Shown in pieces: positions 6,475-14,353 of a stretch of 26,736 bases of DNA. Numbering within the stretch: position 1 is the first letter of the stretch; each line of letters opens with the position of its first letter. Both the position numbers and the translations under genes were made by a program. Below the pieces are notes generated by a model. That model did not search any database. It was not told where the DNA came from and was given only the letters and a program-made list of their open reading frames with translations. Source of the stretch: Bin22 sp034428635 (GTDB lineage Bacteria; Chloroflexota; Dehalococcoidia; Lucifugimonadales; UBA3495); contig DAOUHR010000070.1 in NCBI GenBank assembly GCA_034428635.1, positions 1 to 26,736 of the forward strand. Reading direction: 5' to 3'.

Positions 6475-6674
6475 GCGGAGATTGAATTCAGCGTCTTCTC
6501 TCGCAGTTGCCTCAGGCAACGTATCCCCGACGAAGAATCGCTCTGCAGGGAGATCCAGGCCCTGGAATTGGAGCGGAACCAGGCTCAAGCTCGTATCAAC
6601 TGGCAGTTCAGTGCCCAGGATGCGAGAGGTAAACTGCGTAGCCTTTATCCCTGCTTTTCCTGATTGGCTTTGGT

Positions 6675-7913
6675 TTAGTTCCCGTAGGCCACCGTTTCAA
6701 GCTCCTCTATGCGTTCGTCCGATGTGAAGCGCCAGGTTCCTATGTGACCGCGGCGAAGGTCGCCGTTTTCGTCCCAATCCAGGGTGCTGGCGGCGCCATC
6801 GAAGTCGACATCCCTACCTTCGGCCAGCAGGGATAGGCCCTCGGCGACGCCTGAGGGAGTGCCGAGAACGGTCCGGCCGGGTGGTCCTGCAACCACCCGC
6901 AGGTGATCGCGGATAGCGGCGCCGTCGACACTGCCTGCAGCCTGGGTGGCGAGAGCGAGGGCGACGGTGGCATCGTAGGTCTCTTTGACGTAGGCAAGAA
7001 CGGGAAGCTCGCCGTATTCCGAGATAAAGGCAGCTTCCCAGTCGGCTGTCGCCGCGTTATCCGGAGCGGACGCCCCCGCGGTTCCGTACATGCCACCCAA
7101 CTTTTCGCCACCGATTTCTTTGACAAGACTCACTCGCTTGGCCGCATCGCCAAAGACGAACCGGTTGTAGATGCCCTTATCCAAAGCCTCCTGCACAATG
7201 GAAAGGGCCTGACCCTCGAAGGCGATGACGACCAACGCCTCTGCCCCCGCATTGGCACTCCGCTCCAGTTCCGGGAGGTAGCTGGCCTGATCTACGTCGA
7301 TGGAGACGGACTGCAGCATGCCGCTCCAGGCGGCCTGGAAGGCATCGGCCAGGCCCCGCCCATAGGCATCGTCCTGGTAGACCAGACCCACATTATTGAA
7401 CCCGCGCTCCCGGGTCATGCGTGCCAGGAACGGACCTTGAGCGGCATCGGAGAGCGCCGTCCGGAAGAAGTAGCCATTGTCCTCCACGCCGGTCAGCTGG
7501 GGCGAGGTGGCGGAAGGGCTGATGGTGGGCATCCCAAGTGCCCCCGATATACTCTGCGCAACAGGCAATGCGGCGGAACTGGCGTTGGGGCCGACTATCC
7601 CATGGACGCCGTCGACCTCCACAAGACGCAGCGCCACTTTCGCGGCAGTGGCTGGATCTCCGGTAGCATCCGCAACGACACCCTGAACGGGCATGCCGAG
7701 CACCCCGCCGCCTTGATTGACATGCAGTATGGCGAGCTCAAAGGCCTGTCTTCTGTCGGCGGACGCCTCTGGGGACCCGGTGAAGTTGAGCAACAGGCCG
7801 AGTTTCAGTGACGTCGTAGTCGGCTGCTCGGTTTGCCTGTCATTGCACCCCGCGACAATGACGAAGAGGCCACCAACGGCCACCAGCAAGGCTACACGTA
7901 ATATGAACAACAT
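6675..7913 (-). CDS. Branched-chain amino acid-type ABC substrate-binding lipoprotein (Peripla_BP_6)
   Basis: This 412-residue protein begins with a lipoprotein signal (MLFILRVALLVAVGGLFVIV, then AGC with lipobox Cys23). The mature part is a type I periplasmic binding fold: LKLGLLLNFTGSPEASADRR, then FELAILHVNQGGGVLG, VHGIVGPNASSAALPVAQ, GMPTISPSATSPQLT, NNVGLVYQDDAYGRGLADAF and LAYVKETYDATVALALA. These are typical of LivK/AmiC-like receptors for amino acids, amides or related small organic solutes. No liv permease or ATPase gene is adjacent, so the partners are elsewhere or it is an orphan sensor. The stop lies 12 bp from the dead IS630 gene, so that element may have removed its original downstream sequence. 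No clear ribosome binding site is seen. Confidence 0.88.
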   Translation of the reverse strand: MLFILRVALLVAVGGLFVIVAGCNDRQTEQPTTTSLKLGLLLNFTGSPEASADRRQAFELAILHVNQGGGVLGMPVQGVVADATGDPATAAKVALRLVEVDGVHGIVGPNASSAALPVAQSISGALGMPTISPSATSPQLTGVEDNGYFFRTALSDAAQGPFLARMTRERGFNNVGLVYQDDAYGRGLADAFQAAWSGMLQSVSIDVDQASYLPELERSANAGAEALVVIAFEGQALSIVQEALDKGIYNRFVFGDAAKRVSLVKEIGGEKLGGMYGTAGASAPDNAATADWEAAFISEYGELPVLAYVKETYDATVALALATQAAGSVDGAAIRDHLRVVAGPPGRTVLGTPSGVAEGLSLLAEGRDVDFDGAASTLDWDENGDLRRGHIGTWRFTSDERIEELETVAYGN

Positions 7914-7975
7914 TTACACCGACCATCCTACGGGAACAGATCAACCGGAAAAGTCACCCCATAATTGTACATCCC

Positions 7976-7991
7976 GCCCTGAATTTAGGGC
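7976..7991 (-). terminator. Weak hairpin between SWIM and binding-protein genes
   Basis: GCCCT / AGGGC with a six-base AT-rich loop lies three bases after the SWIM gene stop on the minus strand. The stem is only five pairs and no clear T-run follows, so it may attenuate rather than terminate. Confidence 0.25.
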
Positions 7992-7993
7992 AT

Positions 7994-8926
7994 TTAAGAG
8001 TTGCGGTCCCCGGCGGTAGCTCGGGCCTCGTTCGATTCAATTGCCGATTCGGAGTCCGAGGCTGCCGTGGCCTGCTGTTCCGCCGCCGCCAGGAAAAGTT
8101 CGACCGCCCATTGCGAGGCCGTCAGGTAGATGTCCCGCATGGCCGGCACGAACTCCCGGCTACCCTGCCAAAGGGGAAATCGGCCCAGCTGCTGGGGCAG
8201 GGCTGCATCCAGGTCGGGCGGGACGGCCGGGCCGACAGGGGCCATAGCCCGTAACGCCATCAGGGGGTTGGACCAGAATTCCCCGGGCTCTGAAGGCAGG
8301 GCCTCGGCGGGTAGTGCGGGTCCCTCCAAGGTCTGGGCGGAGCGGCGAAACTCCGGCCCCAGCAGGTCATCGCGGTCCATGCCCCGCAGTCGAAAAATCA
8401 GGAAGGGATCCCGGTCGAACTCCTCTCCCAGCAGCAGATACACGGCGGCGACGTGCTTGCATGGGTTGGACCAGTCGGGGCACGAGCAATCCGTCTCCAG
8501 GTCATCCTGTCGGTCGGGAAACATGGACAGGCCGATGGTCCGGAATGTGTCCTCGATGTTGTCCGGCATGCGCCCCGAAAGCAGGCTGGCGGCTATTATG
8601 GGCTGTTCAACCATGGCCACCTGGAGGTGTTCCCAGTCCGTAGGACTGATTGTCCGGACCTGAATGCTCACGTCGTAGGGCGGCTTGCGGGAGCCCTGCA
8701 CCCTGGCCGTGACGCCACCAGGCTGAACATCAATGGACAAGACCTGTCCCCGGCGGGCGTAGGAACGGCCACGGTCGAGGCGGCTTCCGATCTGAAAGTC
8801 TTGCAGGGTCTGGAGCCACCGCCTGGCCCACCAGGTGGTGCCGAAGGCGCCGCGCTTCGACCCTGACCGGATACCCCCTTTTACATCAATGGGCCTGGTG
8901 TATGTGAAATAGTTGTAATTCATCAT
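7994..8926 (-). CDS. SWIM zinc-finger protein (SNF2 helicase partner)
   Basis: 310 residues. The SWIM finger is at 147-158, reading CSCPDWSNPCKH (C147, C149, C156, H158: C-x-C-x6-C-x-H), followed by the helix VAAVYLLLGEEFD. The N-terminal half has the family pattern of FGTTWWARRWLQTL, YARRGQVLSIDVQPGGVTAR, then VQGSRKPPYDVSI. The C-terminal third is Ala/Pro-rich and less conserved. The finger probably binds nucleic acid or protein. It lies 37 bp downstream of the SNF2 helicase gene on the same strand, and such pairs are recurrent in bacteria, so the two are likely cotranscribed and act together. The cellular process is not established. Confidence 0.88.
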   Translation of the reverse strand: MMNYNYFTYTRPIDVKGGIRSGSKRGAFGTTWWARRWLQTLQDFQIGSRLDRGRSYARRGQVLSIDVQPGGVTARVQGSRKPPYDVSIQVRTISPTDWEHLQVAMVEQPIIAASLLSGRMPDNIEDTFRTIGLSMFPDRQDDLETDCSCPDWSNPCKHVAAVYLLLGEEFDRDPFLIFRLRGMDRDDLLGPEFRRSAQTLEGPALPAEALPSEPGEFWSNPLMALRAMAPVGPAVPPDLDAALPQQLGRFPLWQGSREFVPAMRDIYLTASQWAVELFLAAAEQQATAASDSESAIESNEARATAGDRNS

Positions 8927-8963
8927 GGTTCATGTATCAGAGAGGAATTTGGGGTGGCCTCGC

Positions 8964-11900
8964 TCAATCCACCGGAGTCGCGCTAAGGGCCAGCACGTCC
9001 CGAAGTTCAGAGTTGGACAGCTCAGTGAGCCACCGCTCGGATGTGGCCCCTATCACCTGGTCCGCAGTTTGCTGCTTCCTTTCGATCATAAGGTCTATGC
9101 GGTCCTCCAGGGTACCGGCGCAGATCAGTTTGTGGACGTGTACGTCTCTGGTCTGGCCGATGCGAAAGGCCCGGTCGGTGGCCTGGTTCTCCACGGCCGG
9201 GTTCCACCACCGATCGTAGTGGATTACGTGGTTGGCCCGTGGCAGGTTTAGGCCGGAGCCTCCCGCCTTGAGGGACAAGACGAAGACCTGCGGGCCGTCG
9301 GGGTCCTCCTGGAAACGTTGCGCCATCCGGTCCCGCTGTTTCCGGGTTACGCCGCCGTGGAGGAACGGAGTTTCAAGGCCGTAGGTCTCCTGCACGTGCT
9401 GCTGCAGGATTGCTCCCATCTCGGCAAACTGGCTGAACAGCAGCACACGATCGCCGCCGGGCAAAACCTCATCCAGGATTTCCTGCAGGCGGGCCAGCTT
9501 GCCCGAGCGGCCGCTGATGGCAGAGTTGTCGCCCAGCAGCTGGCGGGGGTGGTTGCAGGCCTGTTTGAGCTTGGTCAGGGTGTCCAGAATGGAACCCCGC
9601 CGTTTCATACCCTCGGTGGATTCCAGCCGGGTCTCCGCCTCTCGCAAGACGGCCTGGTACAGCGTTGCCTGTTCCCTGGTGAGGTTGCAGTACTGCCTGG
9701 TCTCGTTCTTGTCGGGCAGGTCGTCGATGATGGACCGGTCGGTCTTGAGACGGCGCAAAATGAAGGGGCCGGTGGCCTTCTGGAGGCGAGCCGCCGCCGC
9801 TCCGTCACGGTCTGTCTGGATGGGCAGAAAGTAGTTGCGCTTGAACTCGGCTGGGGAACCCAGGAGGCCGGGGTTCAGGAAATGCATTATGGACCAGAGG
9901 TCGCCGACGTGGTTCTCCACCGGCGTGCCGGTGAGGGCTATGCGGTAGTCAGCCGGTAGTCCCTGTGCGGTCCGGGCCTGCTGGGAGGCCGGGTTTTTGA
10001 TATTTTGGGCCTCATCCAGGATGACCGCCCGCCAGGGTACGGAGCCCAGCAGTCGCCGGTCTCGGTTCATCGTGCCGTAGCTGGTGACGACCAGGTGGCA
10101 GCTGCCGGCCTGGCTGAGAAATGTAGCCCCTTCCAGGCGGCTGGGGCCGTGGTGCGGTTGGACTGCCAGGTCCGGTGTGAACCTGGCAGCTTCCCGCAAC
10201 CAGTTGTTTATCACGGAGGTTGGGCATACTAGCAGGCTGGGCCGGTCGTTGCCCCGTTGGTGGTCCAGCTCCAGAGCGGCCAGGGTCTGGACGGTCTTGC
10301 CCAGGCCCATGTCGTCGGCCAGGCAAGCTCCCAGCCCCCAGTTGCTGAGGAACGCCAGCCAGGAGTAGCCCAACTGCTGGTAGGGCCGGAGCTGGCCGTC
10401 GAAGCCCTCGGGGGCGTCCATCAGCTCAATGCGGCCCTTCTGCTGCAAGTTTTCCAGCACTTCGCTCAGCCAGTCCTCGGCCGACAACGTGACGTTATCA
10501 TCCAGGGCCCGCCGGTCGGCGCCCAGCCCGATCTGCACGACATCCCGTAGGCTGACCTGCCGGCGGTTGCGCCAGAAATCTGCGGCGGCCCGGATCTCTT
10601 CGACGTTGAGCTCCATCCAGTGGCCCCGGAATCGCACCAGCGGCGCCTTAAGTTCTGCAAGTTGGTCCAGTTCCTCCACTGATATGGGCTCATCTCCCAG
10701 GGCCATCTCGACGTCCAGGTCGATCAGGGAGGTCATGGTCATGCCGGCGCCGCCCTGCATGGCCGGGGCCCTGGCCCTGGCACGGATGCCGGGCCTGGTC
10801 CTGGGACCCTGGCGGGTCCACCAGGTGGGTAACAGCACTCCGAATCCGGCCTGTCGCAGCGCTGCGGCCTGACTTTCCAGGAAGCCGAAGGCTTCCTCAG
10901 TATTCAACCGGTACCCTGAAGGTTGCTTGCGCTTGAGGCTATTGGTGATCGGTGGAAACACCGAGCCAGCCTGGGCCAGGGAACTTAACAGGAACTCGGC
11001 GGGATTGAAGTCCGGGTGGGTGACGTTGACCTGGTTCTTCCAGACGGCCTCGGCGGGGAGCAGGAGGCTCTGGTCGTCGTGAGGCTGAAGCAGGTAGCGA
11101 AGGTACCAGTCGTCCTGCCGGATGGCCGGAGACTCATCCCCTGGGTCCGGGTCCGGCGGCTCCTCCAACCTGAGGCAGAGCCGGTACGGAGAATTAGCTG
11201 CGATGGCCAGGGGCCTCTGCCATTCCGCCACCTGTCGGCGCAGTTGCTGGAGCTGTGCCGGATTGCTCTGGACCGCTGGGTTGGTTTGGCAAAAAGCGGA
11301 CAGCCAGGCATCGTGGGCGGAGTCGAATTGCGGCTCCGCCGTGTTCTCGGGTACTGTGCCGGTGCGTGCCAGGTGGTCGACCTGGCTTGTTATGAAGTTA
11401 CGGAGGACCGCCTGGGCGGCGATGGCAGGCGGTAAAGTCGTCCCAGGGTCGGTGAGTGCCCTGGACGAGGCCGGCATCAACTCGGCCAGTTCGGCCAGCC
11501 GGCGTGCGTCCTCGCCGATGAACACCGGAACCCAAGTCGCCACGGTATGGCCGTCTCTTTCAGTGATGCCGGGGAGAAATTGCTGCCGGGCTGTCAGGGA
11601 AAGCGCCAGCCGCAGGGCGTAGGTCCAATAGGCCAGGTCCGTTCCGATGGCGACGCCAGGTTTCAGAACGTGCCTCTGGTGGCACCTTTGCAGCAGCGGG
11701 ATGGCTTGCCGCGGACTCAGCCGAAGCGCTGATACGGTCCACGGTTTGATGCGTGGCCTGGCTCGCGACTTGGGGGCGGGGCCCGCCATAGAACTGGAGG
11801 GCACGGGAGACTCGCCCTGGCTGGGCAGCCAGGCGATTGCTCTGACGAAGCTGTTGTCGCAGGTTTCAAGGTTGACAGCTTCGGCGATGGACTGAGCTTG

Positions 11901-12017
11901 GGCGCAGTAAGGGTGTATCACGGCCGCCTGACTGGCAGGCGGCGTCAGACCTGGTTCGGAGTCTTCGCTCCAGAGGACCAGGTTTCCCTTGAGTTGGGCG
12001 GCGTGCAGGATGAGCAT
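8964..12017 (-). CDS. SNF2-family DEAD/DEAH-box helicase
   Basis: 1017 residues, the largest protein here. The N-terminal half (to about 530) is the bacterial SNF2-associated region. The ATPase core carries motif I DDMGLGKT (568-575), Ia LLVCPTS, II DEAQ (668-671), III LTGTPVEN, IV VLLFSQF, V SLKAGGSGLNL and VI DRAFRIGQ (948-955): all motifs needed for a working DNA translocase are present. The RWWNPAVENQATDRAFRIGQ block is diagnostic for Snf2/HepA-like remodellers. No nuclease domain is visible. Role: ATP-driven translocation on duplex DNA, possibly in repair, recombination or defence; the SWIM partner downstream supports a complex. The start at ATG 12017 lacks a good Shine-Dalgarno sequence but follows a plausible promoter. 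Confidence 0.93.
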   Translation of the reverse strand: MLILHAAQLKGNLVLWSEDSEPGLTPPASQAAVIHPYCAQAQSIAEAVNLETCDNSFVRAIAWLPSQGESPVPSSSMAGPAPKSRARPRIKPWTVSALRLSPRQAIPLLQRCHQRHVLKPGVAIGTDLAYWTYALRLALSLTARQQFLPGITERDGHTVATWVPVFIGEDARRLAELAELMPASSRALTDPGTTLPPAIAAQAVLRNFITSQVDHLARTGTVPENTAEPQFDSAHDAWLSAFCQTNPAVQSNPAQLQQLRRQVAEWQRPLAIAANSPYRLCLRLEEPPDPDPGDESPAIRQDDWYLRYLLQPHDDQSLLLPAEAVWKNQVNVTHPDFNPAEFLLSSLAQAGSVFPPITNSLKRKQPSGYRLNTEEAFGFLESQAAALRQAGFGVLLPTWWTRQGPRTRPGIRARARAPAMQGGAGMTMTSLIDLDVEMALGDEPISVEELDQLAELKAPLVRFRGHWMELNVEEIRAAADFWRNRRQVSLRDVVQIGLGADRRALDDNVTLSAEDWLSEVLENLQQKGRIELMDAPEGFDGQLRPYQQLGYSWLAFLSNWGLGACLADDMGLGKTVQTLAALELDHQRGNDRPSLLVCPTSVINNWLREAARFTPDLAVQPHHGPSRLEGATFLSQAGSCHLVVTSYGTMNRDRRLLGSVPWRAVILDEAQNIKNPASQQARTAQGLPADYRIALTGTPVENHVGDLWSIMHFLNPGLLGSPAEFKRNYFLPIQTDRDGAAAARLQKATGPFILRRLKTDRSIIDDLPDKNETRQYCNLTREQATLYQAVLREAETRLESTEGMKRRGSILDTLTKLKQACNHPRQLLGDNSAISGRSGKLARLQEILDEVLPGGDRVLLFSQFAEMGAILQQHVQETYGLETPFLHGGVTRKQRDRMAQRFQEDPDGPQVFVLSLKAGGSGLNLPRANHVIHYDRWWNPAVENQATDRAFRIGQTRDVHVHKLICAGTLEDRIDLMIERKQQTADQVIGATSERWLTELSNSELRDVLALSATPVD

Positions 12018-12378
12018 GGCGTTGTCAGATGCTGTGTGCGGCTGAGTTTAGGTTAGGTGCCCAGGTTTGGCAAGGAAAGCTGAGAGTCAAGAAACGGGCT
12101 AATCACTTAACAAGGGTCAGGGAGTCCGGAGCAGGTTTATTCCCCTATGGCTTTATGTGAAAAAGTTTAGATTGCATCCGATATTCAAACAACACTCTAC
12201 TGGCAGAAGCTGTGCAAGCCGGGGACACTATTTGCAGTTGCCTTACCATTTCCGGAGGCTCTAGGCTGGCCTTAATCAATATTCCCCGTTGTGTAATCAT
12301 CCCACGCTTCTCCAAAGCGGTGGGGACGCCTGAGCATATCGATCAAGAAACGCCCCATCAGCCATAGACTCCTGAACA
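12018..12378. other. Intergenic stretch upstream of the helicase
   Basis: Apart from the predicted helicase promoter I see nothing here. It separates the 3' end of the ATPase pseudogene from the helicase, is less GC-rich than its neighbours, and contains no frame with coding character. Confidence 0.5.
12045..12073 (-). promoter_or_regulatory. Predicted promoter of the SNF2-SWIM operon
   Basis: On the minus strand TTGCCA (12068-12073) and TAAACT (12045-12050) are spaced by 17 bp, about 28 bases before the helicase ATG. This would give a very short leader, in line with the missing Shine-Dalgarno sequence. Confidence 0.4.
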
Positions 12379-13569
12379 TCAACCTATTTGCCAGTAAACC
12401 CCGGGCATTATCCGAAACATGAACTCGTCAAACATGGGAACCGTGAAAGCGGTATCGCCGTGATTCGGACTCCAGATCATGCCCTTGGAGATCAATTGAT
12501 TCCGGGTTGGCGCCAGAGAACTCACCCGGCGCCCCAGCGCATTGGCTATATCGCCGGAGCGATGCGGGCCGGGACCCAGACTCGCCATTGCCCGAACATA
12601 TCACTTCTCCGTAGGTGTGAGTCGGTCAACCCTGACGAGGAAAAAGCTTCCATCAAGGGTTGCCAAAGCCCGCTGCGATGCGAGGTCGACGTCGGACAAT
12701 CTAATCGGGGAGCCTTCGGCCACGTCCCAGACATGCTTCCCCCACTCTTGCAGGAAATAGGGATAGCAATGGGTTTCCTCAATCAGTTGTTCCAGCGCAT
12801 TTCTCTCTATTTCCACGCCTTCGTCTGCTGCAGGTTTGGCAATGGCCAACCTGGCACCCTCACGGGAAAGGGGCCCAATTTCGGGAAACTCAAACAGTCT
12901 CTCTGCGTAGGACTTTGCTCGCCCCATTTGGCCCCGTATCTGGGGCAAACCGGCTCCCAAAATTATCACCGGCAACTGGCGCTGTGATACGCGGTGCAAT
13001 GCAGTAATGAGAGCCGCCAGTTCCTCCTCCGCCACGTATTGCAGCTCATCTACAAAGATGGCAACGCAGGTCCCGTCCGCCCTGGCGGCCTCTCCGACAA
13101 CAGCCAAAAGGTCCTGGAGATAGATCTCCAGGTCGCCGTTGTCGGCCAAGCCAGGCTCGGCATCAAGGTCCAAACCCACTTCAATGTTCTGGTACTTTAG
13201 CTTAAGAGCACCCACGAATCCCGCCAAGCCTCTGAGTGCACGTTGGGCCAGATCCCGCGCCGCCTCTCGCCTGGAAAGTTTGAGCAAAGCGATGCGCAGT
13301 TCCGGGGCCAGAATTGAGGGAAGAGATCGACCTTCGGGCGCCTCTATGCGCAAGGCAAGGCCCCCCTGCTCAGCCTATTCCCTAATACGATTCAGCAGAA
13401 CCGTTTTGCCTACTCCGCGCAAACCGATCATGAGAAGGCTTCTGCTGGGACGCCCTATCCTGGTACGTTCGAGGACAATATATGCCGCATTGCGCAACTC
13501 GTCCCGGCCAGCCAACTCAGGTGGCGGGGTGCCTGCGCCAGGAGCATAAGGATTGCGTATGGGATCCAT
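12379..13569 (-). pseudogene. AAA-type ATP-binding protein with two in-frame stop codons
   Basis: One uninterrupted frame of 396 codons apart from two nonsense codons: TAG at codon 65 (13375-13377, in NRIRE*AEQGG) and TGA at codon 323 (12601-12603, in LTPTEK*YVRAMASLG). Walker A is GLRGVGKT (49-56) and Walker B is CVAIFVDELQ (168-177, D174/E175). The C-terminal part after the second stop (GPHRSGDIANALGRRVSSLA, then PTRNQLISKGMIWS) is a winged-helix module. The layout is that of ORC/Cdc6-like or archaeal-type ATPases with a C-terminal wHTH, often found as solitary genes; the role is uncertain. No frameshift exists, so decay is recent or readthrough is used. A large palindrome covers the promoter region. 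Confidence 0.85.
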
Positions 13570-13577
13570 GGGGAAAC

Positions 13578-13583
13578 TCTATA
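13578..13583 (-). promoter_or_regulatory. Possible -10 box of the ATPase pseudogene
   Basis: TATAGA on the minus strand ends eight bases before the ATG at 13569, so a transcript would be nearly leaderless, and no Shine-Dalgarno sequence is present. The palindrome at 13589-13625 covers where a -35 box would lie. Confidence 0.3.
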
Positions 13584-13588
13584 CGATG

Positions 13589-13625
13589 ATTAGCTAAGTT
13601 ACAAATTATTTGTAATATGGCTAAT
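13589..13625. promoter_or_regulatory. 37-bp palindromic operator-like site
   Basis: The perfect 17-bp palindrome TTACAAATTATTTGTAA (13599-13615) is flanked on each side by a 4-bp gap and then a second matching arm, ATTAGC (13589-13594) and GCTAAT (13620-13625). The double dyad is centred at 13607, 38 bp before the ATPase start, in an AT-rich island unlike the surroundings. A dimeric or tetrameric repressor site is the simplest reading. A cruciform or recombination site is possible. Confidence 0.6.
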
Positions 13626-13849
13626 TGTTGTATAACTTCCCGACGTGACCCGCGCCACACTTGCGCTCCGCTCCACCGCGGTTTCTGGACCATTGGTACA
13701 GCTGGGACGCCTTACAAGGTTCGTCCCGGAGCAAATCAGCCAATCTAGCCCGGTCCTTACCAAGAATCCTGCATTGCAGTTACGGACTATCAAGGCAGCT
13801 TTGAGGAGTTGGACAGGGTAGTTGAGGGAAAGTCGGCCAACGTCAACTG

Positions 13850-14074
13850 CTAGCCTCCCCTTCCCGGGAACTTGGACATAAACTGGGCGAAGCGCCCCCT
13901 TCGCTCTGAGGTTAGTTCAACCCCGCCTATTCGGTATTTCTTGGTTCCGCAAATTGCGCACTGGCCCGAGACCGCGGACCTTTCATTCTTAAGAACCACC
14001 TGTTGACTACCCGTTGTGGCTGTCCTGTCTCGACATTTCAGGCAGTATATCTGGGCACTGGTTGCAGTAGTCAC
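13850..14074 (-). CDS. Small zinc-ribbon protein, DUF5679-like
   Basis: 74 residues from a GTG at 14074; GGGGG lies nine bases upstream, better placed than the longer in-frame start at 14152. Two Cys pairs, YCLKC (C11, C14) and CAICG (C39, C42), flank the block QQVVLKNERSAVSGQ, followed by TKKYRIGG. This matches the DUF5679 pattern YCVKCRxK...V-x-NGRPA-x-GxCP-x-CGTKMFRIG as I recall it. Zinc binding is very likely; function unknown. Unlike typical members, the tail adds about 20 mostly basic residues (SERRGRFAQFMSKFPGRGG). It lies between a decayed ATPase and a tyrosine recombinase. Confidence 0.75.
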   Translation of the reverse strand: MTTATSAQIYCLKCRDRTATTGSQQVVLKNERSAVSGQCAICGTKKYRIGGVELTSERRGRFAQFMSKFPGRGG

Positions 14075-14353
14075 AGTTGCATTCCCCCTTTTAATAAGTT
14101 CGCCTGTTCGATGGACCCAGAAAGACGAACCGAGAATTTCTTTGGGTCCCACCCTTGATCACGGTACCAGATGCCACGGACAGGCTCGCGCACCGGGGAC
14201 CCGGCCGAAATGGCTTCAACACCCGAGGAGCAGAGCCTTCAATCAGCTTTACACGGCGGCAGCCAAACTGTCCCATCCTGCTCCGATCTTGCCACTTGGA
14301 GTCAGCTTCGCACCTTCAACCCCTCCATGCCAGAGCGCCATGCCTTTGATATG

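Larger units (their letters stand above)
5504..6663 (+). pseudogene. IS630-family transposase, full length but inactivated by frameshifts and two palindrome insertions
   Basis: Start ATG at 5504 (GGGGAGG ten bases upstream; GTG 5498 possible). The N-terminal HTH is at about 5504-5770. The DDE domain shows VVCFDESS, YEYRREGTRNLFLACEPLAG, VTERRT, VVLDNLTTH and HYTSKHGSWLNIA. Damage: a 2-base loss in the A-run at 5921-5926 and a 1-base loss near 5981 put ELKPWQKQQWCIPKVSAD out of frame between them. A 24-bp palindrome (6011-6034) adds eight codons inside MEDVLD/LYAEPYDP. A 23-bp palindrome (6454-6476) breaks the frame immediately before the third catalytic residue, the Glu of NIAEIE. The tail FSVFSRSCLRQRIPDEESL, QINWQFSAQDARGKLR-type sequence, runs in another frame to TGA at 6661. 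Confidence 0.9.

Noticed and set aside
6903..7811. Long plus-strand frame opposite the binding-protein gene
   Set aside because: It is antisense to a well-supported lipoprotein gene, with no ribosome binding site or family pattern.
8185..8210. Further copy of the CAGGCT palindrome (CCCAGCTGCTGGGGCAGGGC)
   Set aside because: It lies in the SWIM gene without disturbing the frame, the loop is only two bases and the tail is CAGGGC. It is better explained by codons for LPQQLGR.
9318..9959. Plus-strand frame of over 200 residues opposite the helicase
   Set aside because: Antisense shadow of conserved helicase motifs; GC-rich DNA often gives such frames.
13599..13848. Short frames between the ATPase and zinc-protein genes (for example DYQGSFEELDRVVEGKSANV on plus)
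   Set aside because: Two overlapping frames look equally plausible and neither has a start with a ribosome binding site, so no gene can be supported.
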